Shown piece by piece: positions 10,201-20,454 of a stretch of 64,000 nucleotides of DNA. Origin of the DNA: Loripinus fragilis (lineage: Eukaryota > Mollusca > Bivalvia > Lucinida > Lucinidae); contig CAXHUL010000531.1 in assembly GCA_964019695.1 (NCBI GenBank), positions 62,001 through 126,000 on the forward strand. The letters are read 5' to 3'. The translations under genes and the position numbers were made by a program. The notes beneath the pieces were generated by a model. The model made no database searches. It had not been told where the DNA came from and worked only from the letters and a program-made list of their open reading frames with translations. How positions within the stretch are numbered: the first letter of the stretch is position 1; every line of letters starts with the position of its first letter.

Positions 10201-12424
10201 ACTAGACCAAAATGGTTCCAGCCCCCACATATGGTAAAACATAATATGTTTCAGTGATAAGCCTAAGTTTACCTTGACCTATTTTAACATTATTAAGGAG
10301 ATCAGGTGAGCGCTTCAGGACCACCAGGTCCTCTAGTGTTCTATTGTTTGGCAGATTTGTCATAAGAAAGGGGTACTTGCATTAAGGGGCTAATTTGGCT
10401 CCATCTAGTGCCAAAAGCTGAAAGTTGCTTTTCACCAATTTCTTCTGATTGGTCAATTAGAAGAATAACTCAAGTGTAAAGTTCTGGCATTTATTTAAAT
10501 TAAATGGTTACTATGGTAACAAAAATGGCCGACAAAGTAGGCTTAAAATAGAGAAATCGCCATTTTGGACCAAATTTAAGGATTTTGTAGACTGATTTTT
10601 TAAGAGTTAGATATCAGCACAGCTAAATACCAAAAAACCTTTAAATATGTGGTGTGCCGTGATAATTTTCATCATCTGTTGAAATATCTTTTTGGTATTT
10701 GCTTGTGCTCTATGTAAATTGCTCTGTCAAATGTCTTAAATTTGCTCCAAAATAGACAATTCCTGTTTTCAGCCTAATTTGGAGGCCATGTTTGTTACCA
10801 TAGCAAGGATAAAAGTCAAATTAATACCCGGTGTTTACACTTGGCTATTGTTCTAATGAACTAATGAGAAGAAAATGGTGAAAAACAATCTTTATTTTTT
10901 AGCCTCATAGGGGGGCCAAAATAGCCTCTTAACGCACATAGCTCTTTATAGCCCCGATTCTGTGTTTCCACATTGTATTATGCATGTGAACAAAACATCA
11001 AAGGAGTCACTTGAACTAGGGTAATGATATTTGAGCCACAGATTGTGTTCATAATGTTGATGATTAAGATTTCTTCTTGCTTAGAGCAATTAAATACATC
11101 ACTGATTTTTTTACCTGAATCCTATTGTAGCCAATGAATCCTTGTGAATAAATCTCAAGAACCACTTTAGCAAGGATCATGACATAAGGCTCACAGGTTG
11201 TGTTCTAGGTGTATAAAACTTGATTAAGTTTTGATAAATCTGTGGTTATATTTGAATACATTATGTTCCTTTTCAGACTTTATTTTTATCCCTTGCATCC
11301 TTACGGAAGGCGGAGGGATATAGGACTGACGTTGTCCATCCACCTGGCCATCCTTACGTCTGTCCCTCCGTCCATCAGTTTTTCTGTCCTGTGCCATTAC
11401 AACGTAACCAATAGATGAAATGTGCCTGTTACGTGTTTGGGTAAGAGTTTGTACTGCCTGGTTTTAGGGCTGGTTAAAAGATAAAAACATGTGTAACTTG
11501 AATATAGGAGTTTTACTAAAAGTTTATATGCAAAAAAGTTCAAAGGGGTATGTGTATTAAGGGGCTAATTTGGCCCCCTCTAGAGCCAAAAACTTTAAGT
11601 TGCTTTTCATCCTATTGGTTTATTAGAAGAATGGTTCAAGTGTAAAATTCTGGCATTTATTTAAATTTACTTGGTTGCTATGGTAACAAAAATGGCTGAC
11701 AGAATAGACCTAAAATAGAGAAACTGTCATTTTTTTAGTGCTAAATTCAAGGCTTTTTCAGACCGACATTTAAAGAGCGAATAGCAAAAAAAACTTTTGA
11801 TATATTGTGTGCCATGATACTTCTCACACTGTTAAAATATCTTTTTGGTATTTGCTTGTGCTCTGTGTTAATTTCTCTGTCAAATGTCTTAAATTTGCTC
11901 CAAAACAGCCACTTTCCTATTTTCAGCCTATTTTGGCAGCCATTGTTGTTTCCATAGCAACGGTAAAAATAGAAAAAGTCCCAGACTTTTACACTTTGGC
12001 TATTGTTCTAATAAACTAATAAGAAGAAACTTGTGAAAAGCAATTTTCATTTTTTGGCCTCAAAGGGGGGGGGGGGGGGGCAAAATACCCTCTTAATGCA
12101 CATAACCCTTTAAAACATGTTGTAGTGACTTGTATAAATTACATTTTCAAATGTCTTTCAGCTGGAGATAGACCTCAGATCGGTTTCCATGATATACTGG
12201 CATTTGCAACATCTTCAGATGACGAGCCTGTATTAGGCTTCAGCATAAAACCATCGATTGCGTTTCCTGAGGTTCAGGAATCGTACATTCCGACAGCAAA
12301 CACTTGTATAAACCAGCTGAATTTACCGAGACCTTCTCAGAATTTGCCTACTATGCCAAGTGATGAGATGCTTTTTGGGTTGTATGACTATGCATTTACA
12401 AATCAATATTATGGGCTCAGATGA
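677..12424 (+). CDS. HECT-domain E3 ubiquitin ligase, G2E3-like (gene model, last five exons)
   Basis: Exons 677-1236, 4280-4412, 7053-7195, 8937-9114 and 12162-12424 join with matching phases (0, 1, 0, 1) and GT-AG borders to give 424 visible residues, ending at TGA 12422-12424. The order of motifs is that of a HECT domain: a region with the pattern PVEILR..Q..I..GR, then VDLGGPRREFF, then ALSILQNG, then LKPEFS..GSNA, and finally the C-lobe ANTCINQLNLP with the thioester cysteine at 12305-12307. HECT ligases accept ubiquitin from an E2 on this cysteine and pass it to a substrate lysine. The family resemblance is to the short G2/M phase-specific E3 ligase-like proteins that are expanded in molluscs and cnidarians. 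The first visible exon opens in phase 1, so upstream exons lie outside the window and the N-terminal domains are unknown. The substrate is unknown. All four introns are filled with repeats. Confidence 0.85.
1490..1590 (-). mobile_element. SINE family 2 fragment, 3' half, minus strand
   Basis: Read on the minus strand it matches the 3' half of the SINE at 3876-4070. It includes the parts corresponding to CAACCCAGGAAGACCCGTC and GTTGACTGGGATGTAAAG. The tRNA-like head is missing. Confidence 0.7.
1600..3400 (+). repeat. Composite tandem array in HECT intron 1
   Basis: From about 1650 to 2170, roughly 150-bp units repeat the phrase AGAGTTATGGCCCTTGAT (near 1661, 1819, 1972 and 2112). From about 2400 to 3280 a different unit of about 290 bp repeats (near 2460, 2745 and 3040), each with a CCCCAAAGTCC and GGGCATGACC block. 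The array closes with ACGGACAGACAGACTGACGG near 3330 and AAAAAAGCGTGGGGATAA. A variable tandem core beside an ACGG-type microsatellite resembles the bivalve pearl-type elements. That family assignment is inference. Confidence 0.65.
3405..4224 (+). repeat. 460-bp-core repeat (family A), 3' portion, with SINE inside
   Basis: It carries the family phrases GTCACATGACCAAGATGG, GACCTTGACCTA and the right end AAGGAGATCAGGTGAGC followed by TTCAGGTCCTCTAG. The same right end occurs near 10315, 26800, 38030 and 57570. A SINE split it at 3876. Confidence 0.75.
3876..4070 (+). mobile_element. tRNA-derived SINE (family 2) with 13-bp target duplication
   Basis: The insertion is flanked by ATTAGATTGTTTT at 3863-3875 and 4071-4083, inside a family A repeat. 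A box A-like GGCTCAGTGGAAGAGTG and box B-like GCGGGTTCCAGCC lie at the head. The tail is TTGACTGGGATGTAAAG and then an AAAC-rich end. Its tail is shared with the distinct SINE family 1 at 21163 and 50001. Confidence 0.85.
4280..4412 (+). CDS. HECT ligase exon 2
   Basis: The acceptor is TTTGTTTCAG and the donor is TTTG|GTAGGT. The exon begins in phase 0 with LAVDLGGPRREFFRL, the signature of the N-lobe of HECT domains. It ends one base into a codon, which the CT at the start of the next exon completes as alanine. Confidence 0.88.
4775..4856. repeat. Hairpin with about 35-bp arms
   Basis: Arms 4775-4809 and 4822-4856 are inverted copies with a few mismatches, sharing CCAGAAAACTAGCTGTCAGA. The loop is about 12 bases. 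It lies in HECT intron 2. Confidence 0.75.
4867..6400 (+). repeat. Tandem-core element, about 150-bp units
   Basis: The left end is a palindromic head (GCCCCCAACTTTGAAAAGTT then GGGGCATATTG). The core repeats TTGCCCTTTGCAAATTTTGG, CATTGAAAACTTGTAATCAA and a TCAGCTGATAGAGGATGATG-like block about six times between 5390 and 6350. A second, shorter copy of the same family starts at 7543. Confidence 0.7.
6640..6960 (+). repeat. Diverged tandem repeat, two to three units
   Basis: GCAACTTCAAACTTTGCATC near 6690 and GCAACTTTAAACTTTGCATG near 6828 mark units about 140 bp apart. Each is followed by text of the form AAGGTCAAAGTCAAAGG. No gene was seen. Confidence 0.5.
7053..7195 (+). CDS. HECT ligase exon 3
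   Basis: The acceptor is CTATTTTAAG and the donor is AAG|GTAAG. In the phase set by exon 2 it encodes A-LSILQNGKLPTFLDP and ends GFDVLGLFK. This matches the HECT N-lobe region following the GGPRREFF motif. No other frame of the segment gives family-like sequence. Confidence 0.85.
7543..7970 (+). repeat. Second copy of the 4867-6400 element, truncated
   Basis: It has the same head (TATGCCCCCAACTTTTAAAA) and the same CATTGAAAACTTGTAATCAA core unit, about two units long. The remainder to about 8460 shows no recognised element or exon. Confidence 0.65.
8461..8740 (+). mobile_element. Old SINE family 1 copy
   Basis: The weak tRNA head (CCCTGTTGGTAACTAG) is followed by the family body: GTGGTGATTGATCATGAA, TTCAAGAAGGGT, GTCAGTTACAAG, GTGGTTAGGTGAACT and CATAGCTGTTGACTGAGATG. 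It is more diverged than the copies at 21163 and 50001. Confidence 0.7.
8937..9114 (+). CDS. HECT ligase exon 4
   Basis: The acceptor is TATGTTGCAG and the donor is GCTG|GTAAGT. The exon encodes VFQQLPGLRFLL, then LKPEFSLSGSNA and a helical YQSFVRYLR stretch. This is the sequence expected just before the C-lobe in G2E3-like proteins. It continues in phase 0 from exon 3, so no further exon is needed between 7195 and 8937. Confidence 0.88.
9141..9590. repeat. Foldback element with about 105-bp arms, plus extension
   Basis: Positions 9146-9250 and 9267-9370 are nearly exact reverse complements, sharing CAACCTCACCC and GATGTGGATCAAGACACA. The loop is about 16 bp. Sequence to about 9590 belongs to the same family, because its reverse complement continues alongside one arm in the copy at 60560-60823. 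It lies in HECT intron 4. Confidence 0.75.
9625..10337 (+). repeat. Family A repeat, 3' part
   Basis: It contains AAAGGTCAAGGTTGACCTTT, CACATGACCAAGATGGCCAC and the right end AAGGAGATCAGGTGAGCGCT. It is truncated on the left. Confidence 0.75.
10367..10949. mobile_element. TIR element (MITE-like), copy 1
   Basis: The left end AAAGGGGTACTTGCATTAAG matches the reverse complement of the right end near 10915-10949 (…CTCTTAACGCACATAGC). The interior aligns along its whole length with 11542-12113, including TTAGAAGAAT and CTTGTGCTCTATGTAAATT-type blocks. It has no coding capacity. Confidence 0.75.
11280..11530 (+). repeat. Head of another tandem-core element
   Basis: A palindrome-like head (TTACGGAAGGCGGAGGGATA) is followed by a GTCC/TCCGTCC-rich stretch (11329-11380). 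This arrangement resembles the other tandem-core element heads in the window. The copy is cut short before the MITE at 11542. Confidence 0.5.
11542..12113. mobile_element. TIR element (MITE-like), copy 2, containing G16
   Basis: The ends AAAGGGGTATGTGTATTAAG and the reverse complement of CTTAATGCACATAACCCTTT match over about 35 bp. It is a direct repeat of 10367-10949 within the same intron. A run of 16 G sits at 12065-12080, next to the right end. Confidence 0.75.
12162..12424 (+). CDS. HECT ligase terminal exon with catalytic cysteine
   Basis: The acceptor is ATGTCTTTCAG. The exon encodes AGDRPQIGF, an Asp/Glu-containing linker, then TANTCINQLNLPRP with the active-site Cys at 12305-12307. 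It closes with MPSDEMLFGLYDYAF and a TGA at 12422-12424. The final AF and following aromatic residues fit the usual HECT C-terminus. The untranslated region runs straight into a tandem array at about 12430. Confidence 0.9.
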
Positions 12425-12429
12425 AATTA

Positions 12430-13112
12430 ATTTCAACTGTATCTGAATTTAATCATGTGGAGAAAGAAAATTGATAGTGCAGTACTATGGAACTGAATAT
12501 TAAAGGTTTTGTCTGTCTGAAAATTCAACTGTCTCTGAAGTTAAGTATATATGAAGAAAGATTATTAAAAGTGCAGGCCTTTGGAACTGGCTATTAAACA
12601 CTTGTATGTCAGAAAATCCAACTGTTTCAGAAGAAAAAACATGCAAAGAAAAGAGAATTAGTATGTGGCTGTCATTTGGAATTGAATAGTTTAAAGTTTC
12701 GTGTGTCAGAAAATCCAACTTTGCTGATGTTAATCAAAATGAAGAAAGAGAAATATGGAGAGTAAATTGGAAATGAATACTAAATGTTCTGTCTGGCAGA
12801 GAATTCAATTTTACTGAAGTTAAGCATGTGAAGGAAGAGAATTAGAATATGACAGTTATTTGGAACTGAATATCCAGTTTTACTGAAGTTGAGCAAAGGG
12901 AAGAAAGGGAAGTATAAGTGCAGTCCTGTGGCACTGAATATATAATGTTTTGTTTGTCAGAAAATCCATCTGTTTTTGAAGATAAGCTTGTGAATAATGT
13001 CCTATGTAAAAGAATTGATAATGTTTCGTTTAAATGTTTCTGAAGTTAAACATGTGAAGAAAGAGTCCTTTGGAACTGATAGAATTTTTTTCTGGCAGAA
13101 AGTCCACATTTT
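12430..13112 (+). repeat. Tandem array of about 95-bp units, left half
   Basis: Units repeat a TGTCAGAAAATCCAACT block, a TGAAGTTAAGCATGTGAAGA block and a TTGGAACTGAATATTAAATG block, about seven times. It starts just after the HECT stop codon, so part may be transcribed as 3' UTR. The array stops at about 13112 and resumes at about 20455. Confidence 0.75.
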
Positions 13113-13175
13113 CCTGATAGGCAACCGACAGAGAGGGGTCAAAAATATGACTTAATGCACGCCCTGACGGATTTG

Positions 13176-14814
13176 TACACCGTACATCAAAATGAAGCCT
13201 GATATGTCCTCGTTATGAAAGGGTATGAAGTGGGCATCAAAAGTGGTCCAAATGCCTGTAAAAAAGGACCTTATCAACCACACTGAAAACCAAGTAAATA
13301 TGCATATTGCTCCCAGTATTACTAATCAACACTTCAGAATGTATTCTTTTTTCTTGATAAATATAAGATTTCACTTAACAAAAGTAGTAAGATATTATTT
13401 TTATTAGCGTGTCACAAAATAATGCTAATAATACAAGAAATAGTACTAATATTATAAGTGAAAAGGTACCATTGTAAGGCATGCATGTTCGTTAGTTCTG
13501 CCAAAGTGCCTTTAGACTGAGCTGCTAATAGACCCCATATATCCCAGGGGGCATTTTGTACACTTTAATTTTCTGCATCAACATTATAGAAGATGCAAAA
13601 TGACACATGTTGGCATTCTGTCAGTTGTTGCGTTACCATGCAACAGCCATGTTAACCACGTTACCCTAAAATTAATGGTACTCCTAGAGTGTAAATATCA
13701 AATTATTTCATATTCTTACATGTCAATACTATCTTGTAATTGACAGTAAATGACTAGCAGTATAATCTTAACTCATTAAGGTATCACTTATTACTGTTAC
13801 ATATGTTACTTACCCCTTATTATTGTTCAATACATTACTTTTTTTGAATACATTGATTTAGTGCAATAATATCATTATAAGAGAGTTTAAACTGCTAATT
13901 GGTGTAAGTTACTACCATGTGAGGACTCAACAGTGAGAAAATTAACAAATAATTGTCTTTTATAAACTATTAAACTCTTGACATTACTTAAGCACAAGTG
14001 ATGAAAAGTAACCAGAACTCAAACCACATAAAATGCAATTAATTAGGAGTGTTTAATCGAATATGTAAACTTCACATAGAAGCTTCTAATTTCAATAATC
14101 GGATCATGCTTCTAAAATAATATTATTTATCTCTCTGACGTTAAAATATGTTTGCTTAATTTAATACATACTATTATATATGCAAGACACTCTTTTTTCC
14201 ACACTATCTACCGCTCAGTTTAGATATTAAGCATGTAGTAGCTTAGTAAGATCTATTGACCATTCTGTAATACTAAAGCTAACAAAACACACATACAGCG
14301 TGTCAGCTATTGATTACATTAAGAATATTGGTGCAAATCAAGGACGAAGGCTAGCTCACAACTTCTACACTGTAAGTAGTTTCAAGTATGATAAGATCAA
14401 GAAATCAATTTATCCAGGCGTTATACTGGTCTTTTGAACGAAAACTGAAGTTTTTTTTCTTATCATAATGATTTGTACATGTCTATCCCTATGTTTATAA
14501 TCTCCATGGCAGAAATGATTTTATATCTAAAAGCATTTCTAGTTTTGTGAAAAGGGTGAAAAAAGAATACTATTAATCTTGGTAACATATATATGTAAAG
14601 ATATAGATAGATATTACAAAAATGTGTCAATGGACATTACACTTATCACCTGTTATGTCTGGTTCTACAATTTTGCTAAGGCAGCATTTGTTCTAAAGGC
14701 TCATTTTGGTCATATGTTTAAAAGTGGTTTATACAAGGTATTCTTCCTTGTGTTGTAAGTATTGAGTTGTAGACATGACTAAATTAAAGGACTTGAATAG
14801 TTCATTTAGACTTT
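13176..14814. other. AT-rich stretch without recognised gene
   Basis: Only short ORFs without family-like composition are present (for example 13225-13407). No tRNA, splice-supported exon or clear repeat unit was seen. Confidence 0.5.
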
Positions 14815-17130
14815 TTTTAGCTCACCAGAGCCGAAGGCTCAGGGTGAGCATATAGTATGGGACTCTAGCCGGCGTCCGTCCGTGTGTGCGTCCGTCCATC
14901 CACACTTTCAAACATGAATATCCCTGAAACCAGCTGGCCAATCATCATCTAATTTCATCAGGAGCATCATTGGGGTGGGGGATTGACTGCATCAGGTTTT
15001 AGGTAAGATCGGATCAGAACTCTGGGTTCCATGGCAACAGATAGCTCCCATATGGTTATAATGGGGAAAATCTTGTGACCACTCTAGCTCCTTCATTTTT
15101 GAATTGTTCTTCTTTATTCATGCAGGTAACAAGGACAACCATAAAATCTCGAATGGGTTTGAAATTTGGCAGGATTTGACTAGGGACTTATGAGTTAGCT
15201 GCCCTTGAACGCCTGGAAAAATCCCCATAGACTTATAATGGAAGAAATGTTGTGACCACTCTAGTACCTTCATTTTTTGATGGATCTTCTTCATCCTTGC
15301 AGATAACAAGACCAACCATAAAAGCTTGGAGGGGCATGAATTTCGGCAAGATTCCATCACTGACTCCGGAGTTAGCTGCCCTTGAGCGTCAGAAAAATTA
15401 ATGAATAATGTTGTGACCACTCTAGCTCCTTCATTTTTATTTGATCTTCTTCATTCTTGAAGGCAACAAGGAAACCCATAATATCTCGGATGGGTTCGAA
15501 ATTCAGGAGGATCCGACCAGGGGCTTTTGAGTTACCTGCCCTTGAGCATTTGAAAAAAATCCCTATAGGCTTATAATGGGAGAAATATTGCAACCACTCT
15601 AGTGCTTTCAATTTTGAATGGATCCTCTTCATTCTTGCATACAATAAGAACAACTATTAAAGCTTGGATGAGTTTGAATTTCGTCAAGATTCCATCACTG
15701 ACTTCGGAATTAGCTGCCCTTGAGCGTCAGAAAAATTAATGAATAATGTTGTGACCACTCTTGCTACTTCATTTTTGATTGGATCTTCTTCATTCTTGCA
15801 GGCAACAAGTAAACTCATAATATCTCGGATGGGTTCGAAATTCAGCAGGATCCGGGACTTATGAGTTACCTGCCCTTGAGCGTTTGGAAAAATCCCCATA
15901 GTCTTATAATGGGAGAAATGTTGTGACCACTCTAGTTCTTTCAATTTTGAATGGATCTTCCTCATTATTGCATACAATAAGAACAACTATTAAAGCTTGG
16001 ATGAGTTTGAATTTCGTCAAGATCCCATCACACATTTTGGAGTTAGCTCCCCTTGAGCATCTTAAAAATTAATGAATAATGTTGTGACCACTCTAGCTCA
16101 TTCATTTTTGATTGAATCTTCTTCATTTTTGTAGGCAACAAGTTAACCCATAATATCTCGGATGGGTTTGAAATTCAGCAGGATCCGACCAGGGGCTTTT
16201 GAGTAACCTGCCCTTGAGCATTTGGAGCATCCCTATAGACTTATAATGGGAGAAATATTGCAACCACTCTAGTGCTTTCAATTTTGAATGGATCCTCTTC
16301 TTTTTTGCATACAATAAGAACAACTATAAAATCTTGGATGAGTTTGAATTTCGTCAAGATCCCATCACATATTTTTATTTTGGAGTTAGCTCCCCTTGAG
16401 CATCTTAAAAATTAATGAATAATGTTGTGACCACTCTAGCTCATTTATTTTTGATTGGATCTTCTTCATTCTTGCAGGTAACAAGGACAACCATAAAAGC
16501 TTGGATGAGTTTAATTTAAAGTAGAACCAACTTTAGACTGTCGAGAGCTAACTTAATTCCCTTGAGCATCATAAAAAATCTGCATAGACTTACAATGGGA
16601 GATCTGTTGTAACCACTCTAACACCTTCATTTTTGAATCGATCTCTAATTTGTAGGTATCAAGGACTTCCATAAAAGTTTGAATGAGTTTGATTTTCCAC
16701 CACACCCATCCACCAGCTACAGAGTTAGCTGCCCTTGAGCACCTAAAATATAACTATATAATGTTGTGACCACTCTAGCACCTTCATTTTTCATTTGAAA
16801 TTTTTCTTTCGTGTAGGTTACCAGGGCATACATAAAAGTATGGATGAGTATGAATTACGGTCAGATCCCATAACTGACTACGGAGTTAGCTGCCCTTGAG
16901 TATCTGAAAAAAACACTTTCACCAGGTTTCCAATGCAATTTTTATTTAGATCTTTTTAATTCTTGCAGATAACTACAACCGGCATAATATCTTATGTTTT
17001 TGAATTAATTCCTGGTCACTGTTTCAAGTTCAGAGTTATCTGCCTTTGAGCATCGTAAATTATGGTGTCTGCAAACATAATGCTGGCTCCATGGTGAGCG
17101 ATCGTTGCCCATTGGGCTACTTGTTTATTT
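14815..17130 (+). repeat. Tandem-core element with alternating 161/177-bp monomers
   Basis: The head is TTAGCTCACCAGAGCCGAAG, followed by a GTCCGTCCGTGTGTG stretch. The phrase TGTGACCACTCTAG, or its variant GCAACCACTCTAG, recurs near 15075, 15252, 15413, 15590, 15751, 15923, 16084, 16260 and 16427. Spacing alternates at about 177 and 161 bp, giving a dimer of about 338 bp. The right end is GGTGAGCGATCGTTGCCCAT near 17095. Minus-strand ORFs across the array are by-products of the repetition. Confidence 0.8.
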
Positions 17131-19119
17131 AAATTATCATCATAATGTCAATAAGACTTGGTTGAACTATTTAGCATGCCAAATTGAAACATGACCATTG
17201 ATATAAAATACATCTTGTCCATTATTTGCATATTATAAATCAAGCTGCATAGATTGCAACTTGTAACACAGAGAACATATAAAATGAGCCAGTACATTTG
17301 AGTTTGGTACTAGTGCTCATTCCAGTGTCAAGACATAAAGGCACATGCAAGTTTGTGTAAATGTGTAGATTTGACAGATCCTTTGCTGCCTGCATACACA
17401 AAGTATGTGATTATGTGTAGAATTAGACCAGAATAAGTATGGCTAGCTCCAATGCATCCGCATGAGCAGTTAATGGAGGACTTTGCCAATGTGATTATAC
17501 CACAATCTCATGTGCTGGTCAAATCTTCATTTTTTGCTCTTTATAAATTACAAAAAAATGAGATTAACACTTTTTTCATCTAAAGGCAACAATATTCAGA
17601 CGTTTGCAACTGTCATATCATATCTAATATAACGTTTCAATATTTTGTAAACTATATCATACACATATGTAACATAAATAATAATAGATGCACTGTATTG
17701 TTAACATCTAAAGTTATAAACATTATGCTGTCATTTTCAATGTGAAAGAAATATGATTTGCTTAGGATAAGTTAAGTTAAAAAAGACTCGTGGTAATTGG
17801 AAATGCATAGATACTGACTTTAGAATCTTATATACTTTGTTCACATTGCGTGTAAGTATATCATTGGTAATACTGTTTATTCTTAGTAGTGTGTTCTTTC
17901 AATACTAAGTTGACTTTTTTGCCTTTGTCTTGAATCAGTACTCTGGTATGTATGCAATTCATACTTGTTGTTTATATCCGTTTCACGATTGGTGCGATAA
18001 TTTGGTCATGTCACAATCTAATTAGTGGTAATTTGTATCAGCTATTTTAGCATTAATTGCTTAAACTATCAGTAAATAAGATTTCATTACTGCACTCTTT
18101 ACCTTAAATATTTTACTTTTTCATCCATCATTCTAAACGAACATTTTAAAATTTTATTCACATCAGCTTGAATGACCAATTCTGTCTGACCTCATCTAGC
18201 TGCCAAAGCCCTTTACATTTAAATCAGTATCATAAGTAACAATTGTCCCTTTTCCTTGATATGCTCATATCACATGTAATTATTGTATGTTAAATCCATC
18301 ATTATCACTTATTTTCCATTTCATGGAAACATTGTTCTTAATAAATAAAATAGTGAGTATGATCTTTTATGATCCTTTTATAAACCTTTGACCTTAAAAT
18401 TAACATTGCCATCAGAAATACTATGTTGATTTAATTCATTTTCACCGTTTCATTCGTTAAAAAATGAGAGCTCTACCATGGGCAAACTGAAGTCTATTTA
18501 AAATTTTAGTAAATTGATGCATCATCATCTGCATGCCCAAATAAAAGTTTGATTTTTAGACAGTCTCTTCTAACAATTTCTGATTACATACACCTATGAT
18601 GCAATGTATCTAATGTAACATGTATCAATTTTAATTCTACTAGTCTAATTTTCAAATAATTGATTCTATCTGGGTTGTAATAGCACAAATGTTTTGATTG
18701 CTAAAATCTTTCATAGAACATTTAGTCAAAAGCAGTATTTTGTTGAGTAATACTATCCTGTATCTGGTCACTGACAATGTTTAATGTAAACAACAGTCAA
18801 CTAGATACAGAAAATATTGGTTGTTGTTAAATAAATGAGTGGATTAAAAGTATTCTTCTGATAAGTAATAAAAAAAATATATCCACCATATATAACCATT
18901 GTAGGCTCAATTAAATACTGTCTTTCAAAGGATTTTGGCCACTCATGTAGAATTATAATACATTTTATTTAATAATTTACGTTAATAAACAATTTTGATA
19001 GAATTTTTGGAATTATACTAATTCAGCTTGTACTTGAGAGCACTAGTTGCCTTTGTTAATGAGGTTTGAAACCTATATTTTGAACAAATCGATATTATAC
19101 AATTATTGACTTATGTTGA
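17131..19119. other. AT-rich spacer, nothing recognised
   Basis: About 2 kb of AT-rich DNA without long ORFs, tandem structure or clear exon signatures. Confidence 0.5.
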
Positions 19120-19221
19120 GGTAGACATGGAGTGTTATTGAACAGTAAACGTCATATTGACCGACAAGGAGCGGAGGTCAATATGATTAAGTTTACTGTT
19201 CAATAACACTCCATGTCTACC
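19120..19221. repeat. Strong hairpin, about 45-bp arms
   Basis: The left arm starts at 19120 and the right arm ends at 19221. They pair over GGTAGACATGGAGTGTTATT and the following 11 bases exactly. An inner CATATTGACC/GGTCAATATG pair closes a 13-base loop at 19163-19175. The flanks out to about 19100 and 19250 are also partly complementary. Confidence 0.8.
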
Positions 19222-20377
19222 GAAACGTAAGTCAACAATTATTTTATTATATAATAAATACAGGTTATGCATTTCCTGCCATTTTTGACCATTAAAACGT
19301 TTGACGTTACGGATGGATCATGCGAAATTACTTGACGTTGTGACGTCACTTCCCATAAGCCAGTCAATATAACCGCGTGCCTTGTGCTTTGCAATGTCAC
19401 GTCCGGCCAACCATGCAATATGTAGTTTTATTGACTCAAGTGGATATGCATCTGGGCCAATCAGAAGACGTTTATTTATAGATTATATAATAAAAATATT
19501 TATTTACTTGTTTTGAATGGTTCTTTTATAAACTATTTCACAAATGTAAATATGCTTTGACAATTTGTAATCATGAGCCTCTTAATAAGAACTTGTAAAG
19601 TCTATTTCAAACAAAACAATATCTTTATGTCTTTTCAGCACAAAAATCAGTTTTGAAATTCAATAAAATATCCTATGAAATATCATTAAAGGGAGTAAGA
19701 AATATACAGAACACCTTATCGTTTGTAGCATACATTACATATAGCCAAGTGATTAAAATGATACTTTACACCAAAAAAAACAATGTTTGTTATCCCCTTT
19801 TACTCTTGTTTATCAATAGAATGATCATAAATGGTGTCAAAAGCTTACAAATATGATAACATGATTTTATTTTAAATGAAAATCTTCTTTCTTTACCTAA
19901 CGTTTTCTTCTGGGTTGTCATATTCAATAGCTTATATCACTAAAGGTTTTTGTGATAGGAACAAGCTGTTTGCAGTTTTGAAATGGTCAGTTAATTGTCT
20001 TTGATAGTCATGTTACTTATATCTAAAAAGAGAGATGAAAAGATTGTTAAATAAAACTTTATAACAAAATATCAACGGTTTAATCGGGTGTAGTTGATAA
20101 TGTAACGTAAATTACATCATGATGGAACTAAATTGGTTTAACAAACATCAATATCTTTAGGAAAGTAACTGTTATTACATAAAACATTACTATGTAGCCA
20201 ATTTGAATAGTTCAAGTACTACTTTGACAGTCCTAATTTTATATTGTTGTTTTTCATTTTGATGCGTGTTGACTTACTTCTGAACGGTTTCCATGGCAAC
20301 CGGACCACATGAGAGTTCTACATCATGTCTCATTCGACTCTAGAGACTTTCAGCTTTAGAATGGTATATAACAACCT
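19222..20377. other. AT-rich spacer
   Basis: No supported gene. It includes a GC-richer patch at 19290-19470. The ORF 19653-19856 has no family resemblance. Confidence 0.45.
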
Positions 20378-20454
20378 AATCCGTCAGGGGGTGCATTAAA
20401 CTAAACATTTGGAGGGGTTTTAGCTGTTCCGCTTATCCCCTATTAGGTAAGCAT

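Larger units (their letters stand above)
13115..20450. mobile_element. Inferred 7.3-kb insertion with 22-bp inverted termini
   Basis: It separates the two halves of one tandem array. Positions 13152-13173 and 20378-20399 are inverted repeats with 21 of 22 matches, core CCCTGACGGATT, each lying 40-50 bp inside the break points. No transposase-like ORF was found inside, so it would be non-autonomous or decayed. The interior holds AT-rich DNA, the tandem element at 14815-17130 and the hairpin at 19120-19221. Confidence 0.5.

Noticed and set aside
15118..16323. Series of 66-100-codon minus-strand ORFs with similar proteins
   Set aside because: They follow the tandem repeat period exactly and are translations of the array.
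14815..17130. CRISPR-like array
   Set aside because: Units of 161-177 bp differ throughout, with no short identical repeat and unique spacer pattern. The context is animal DNA.
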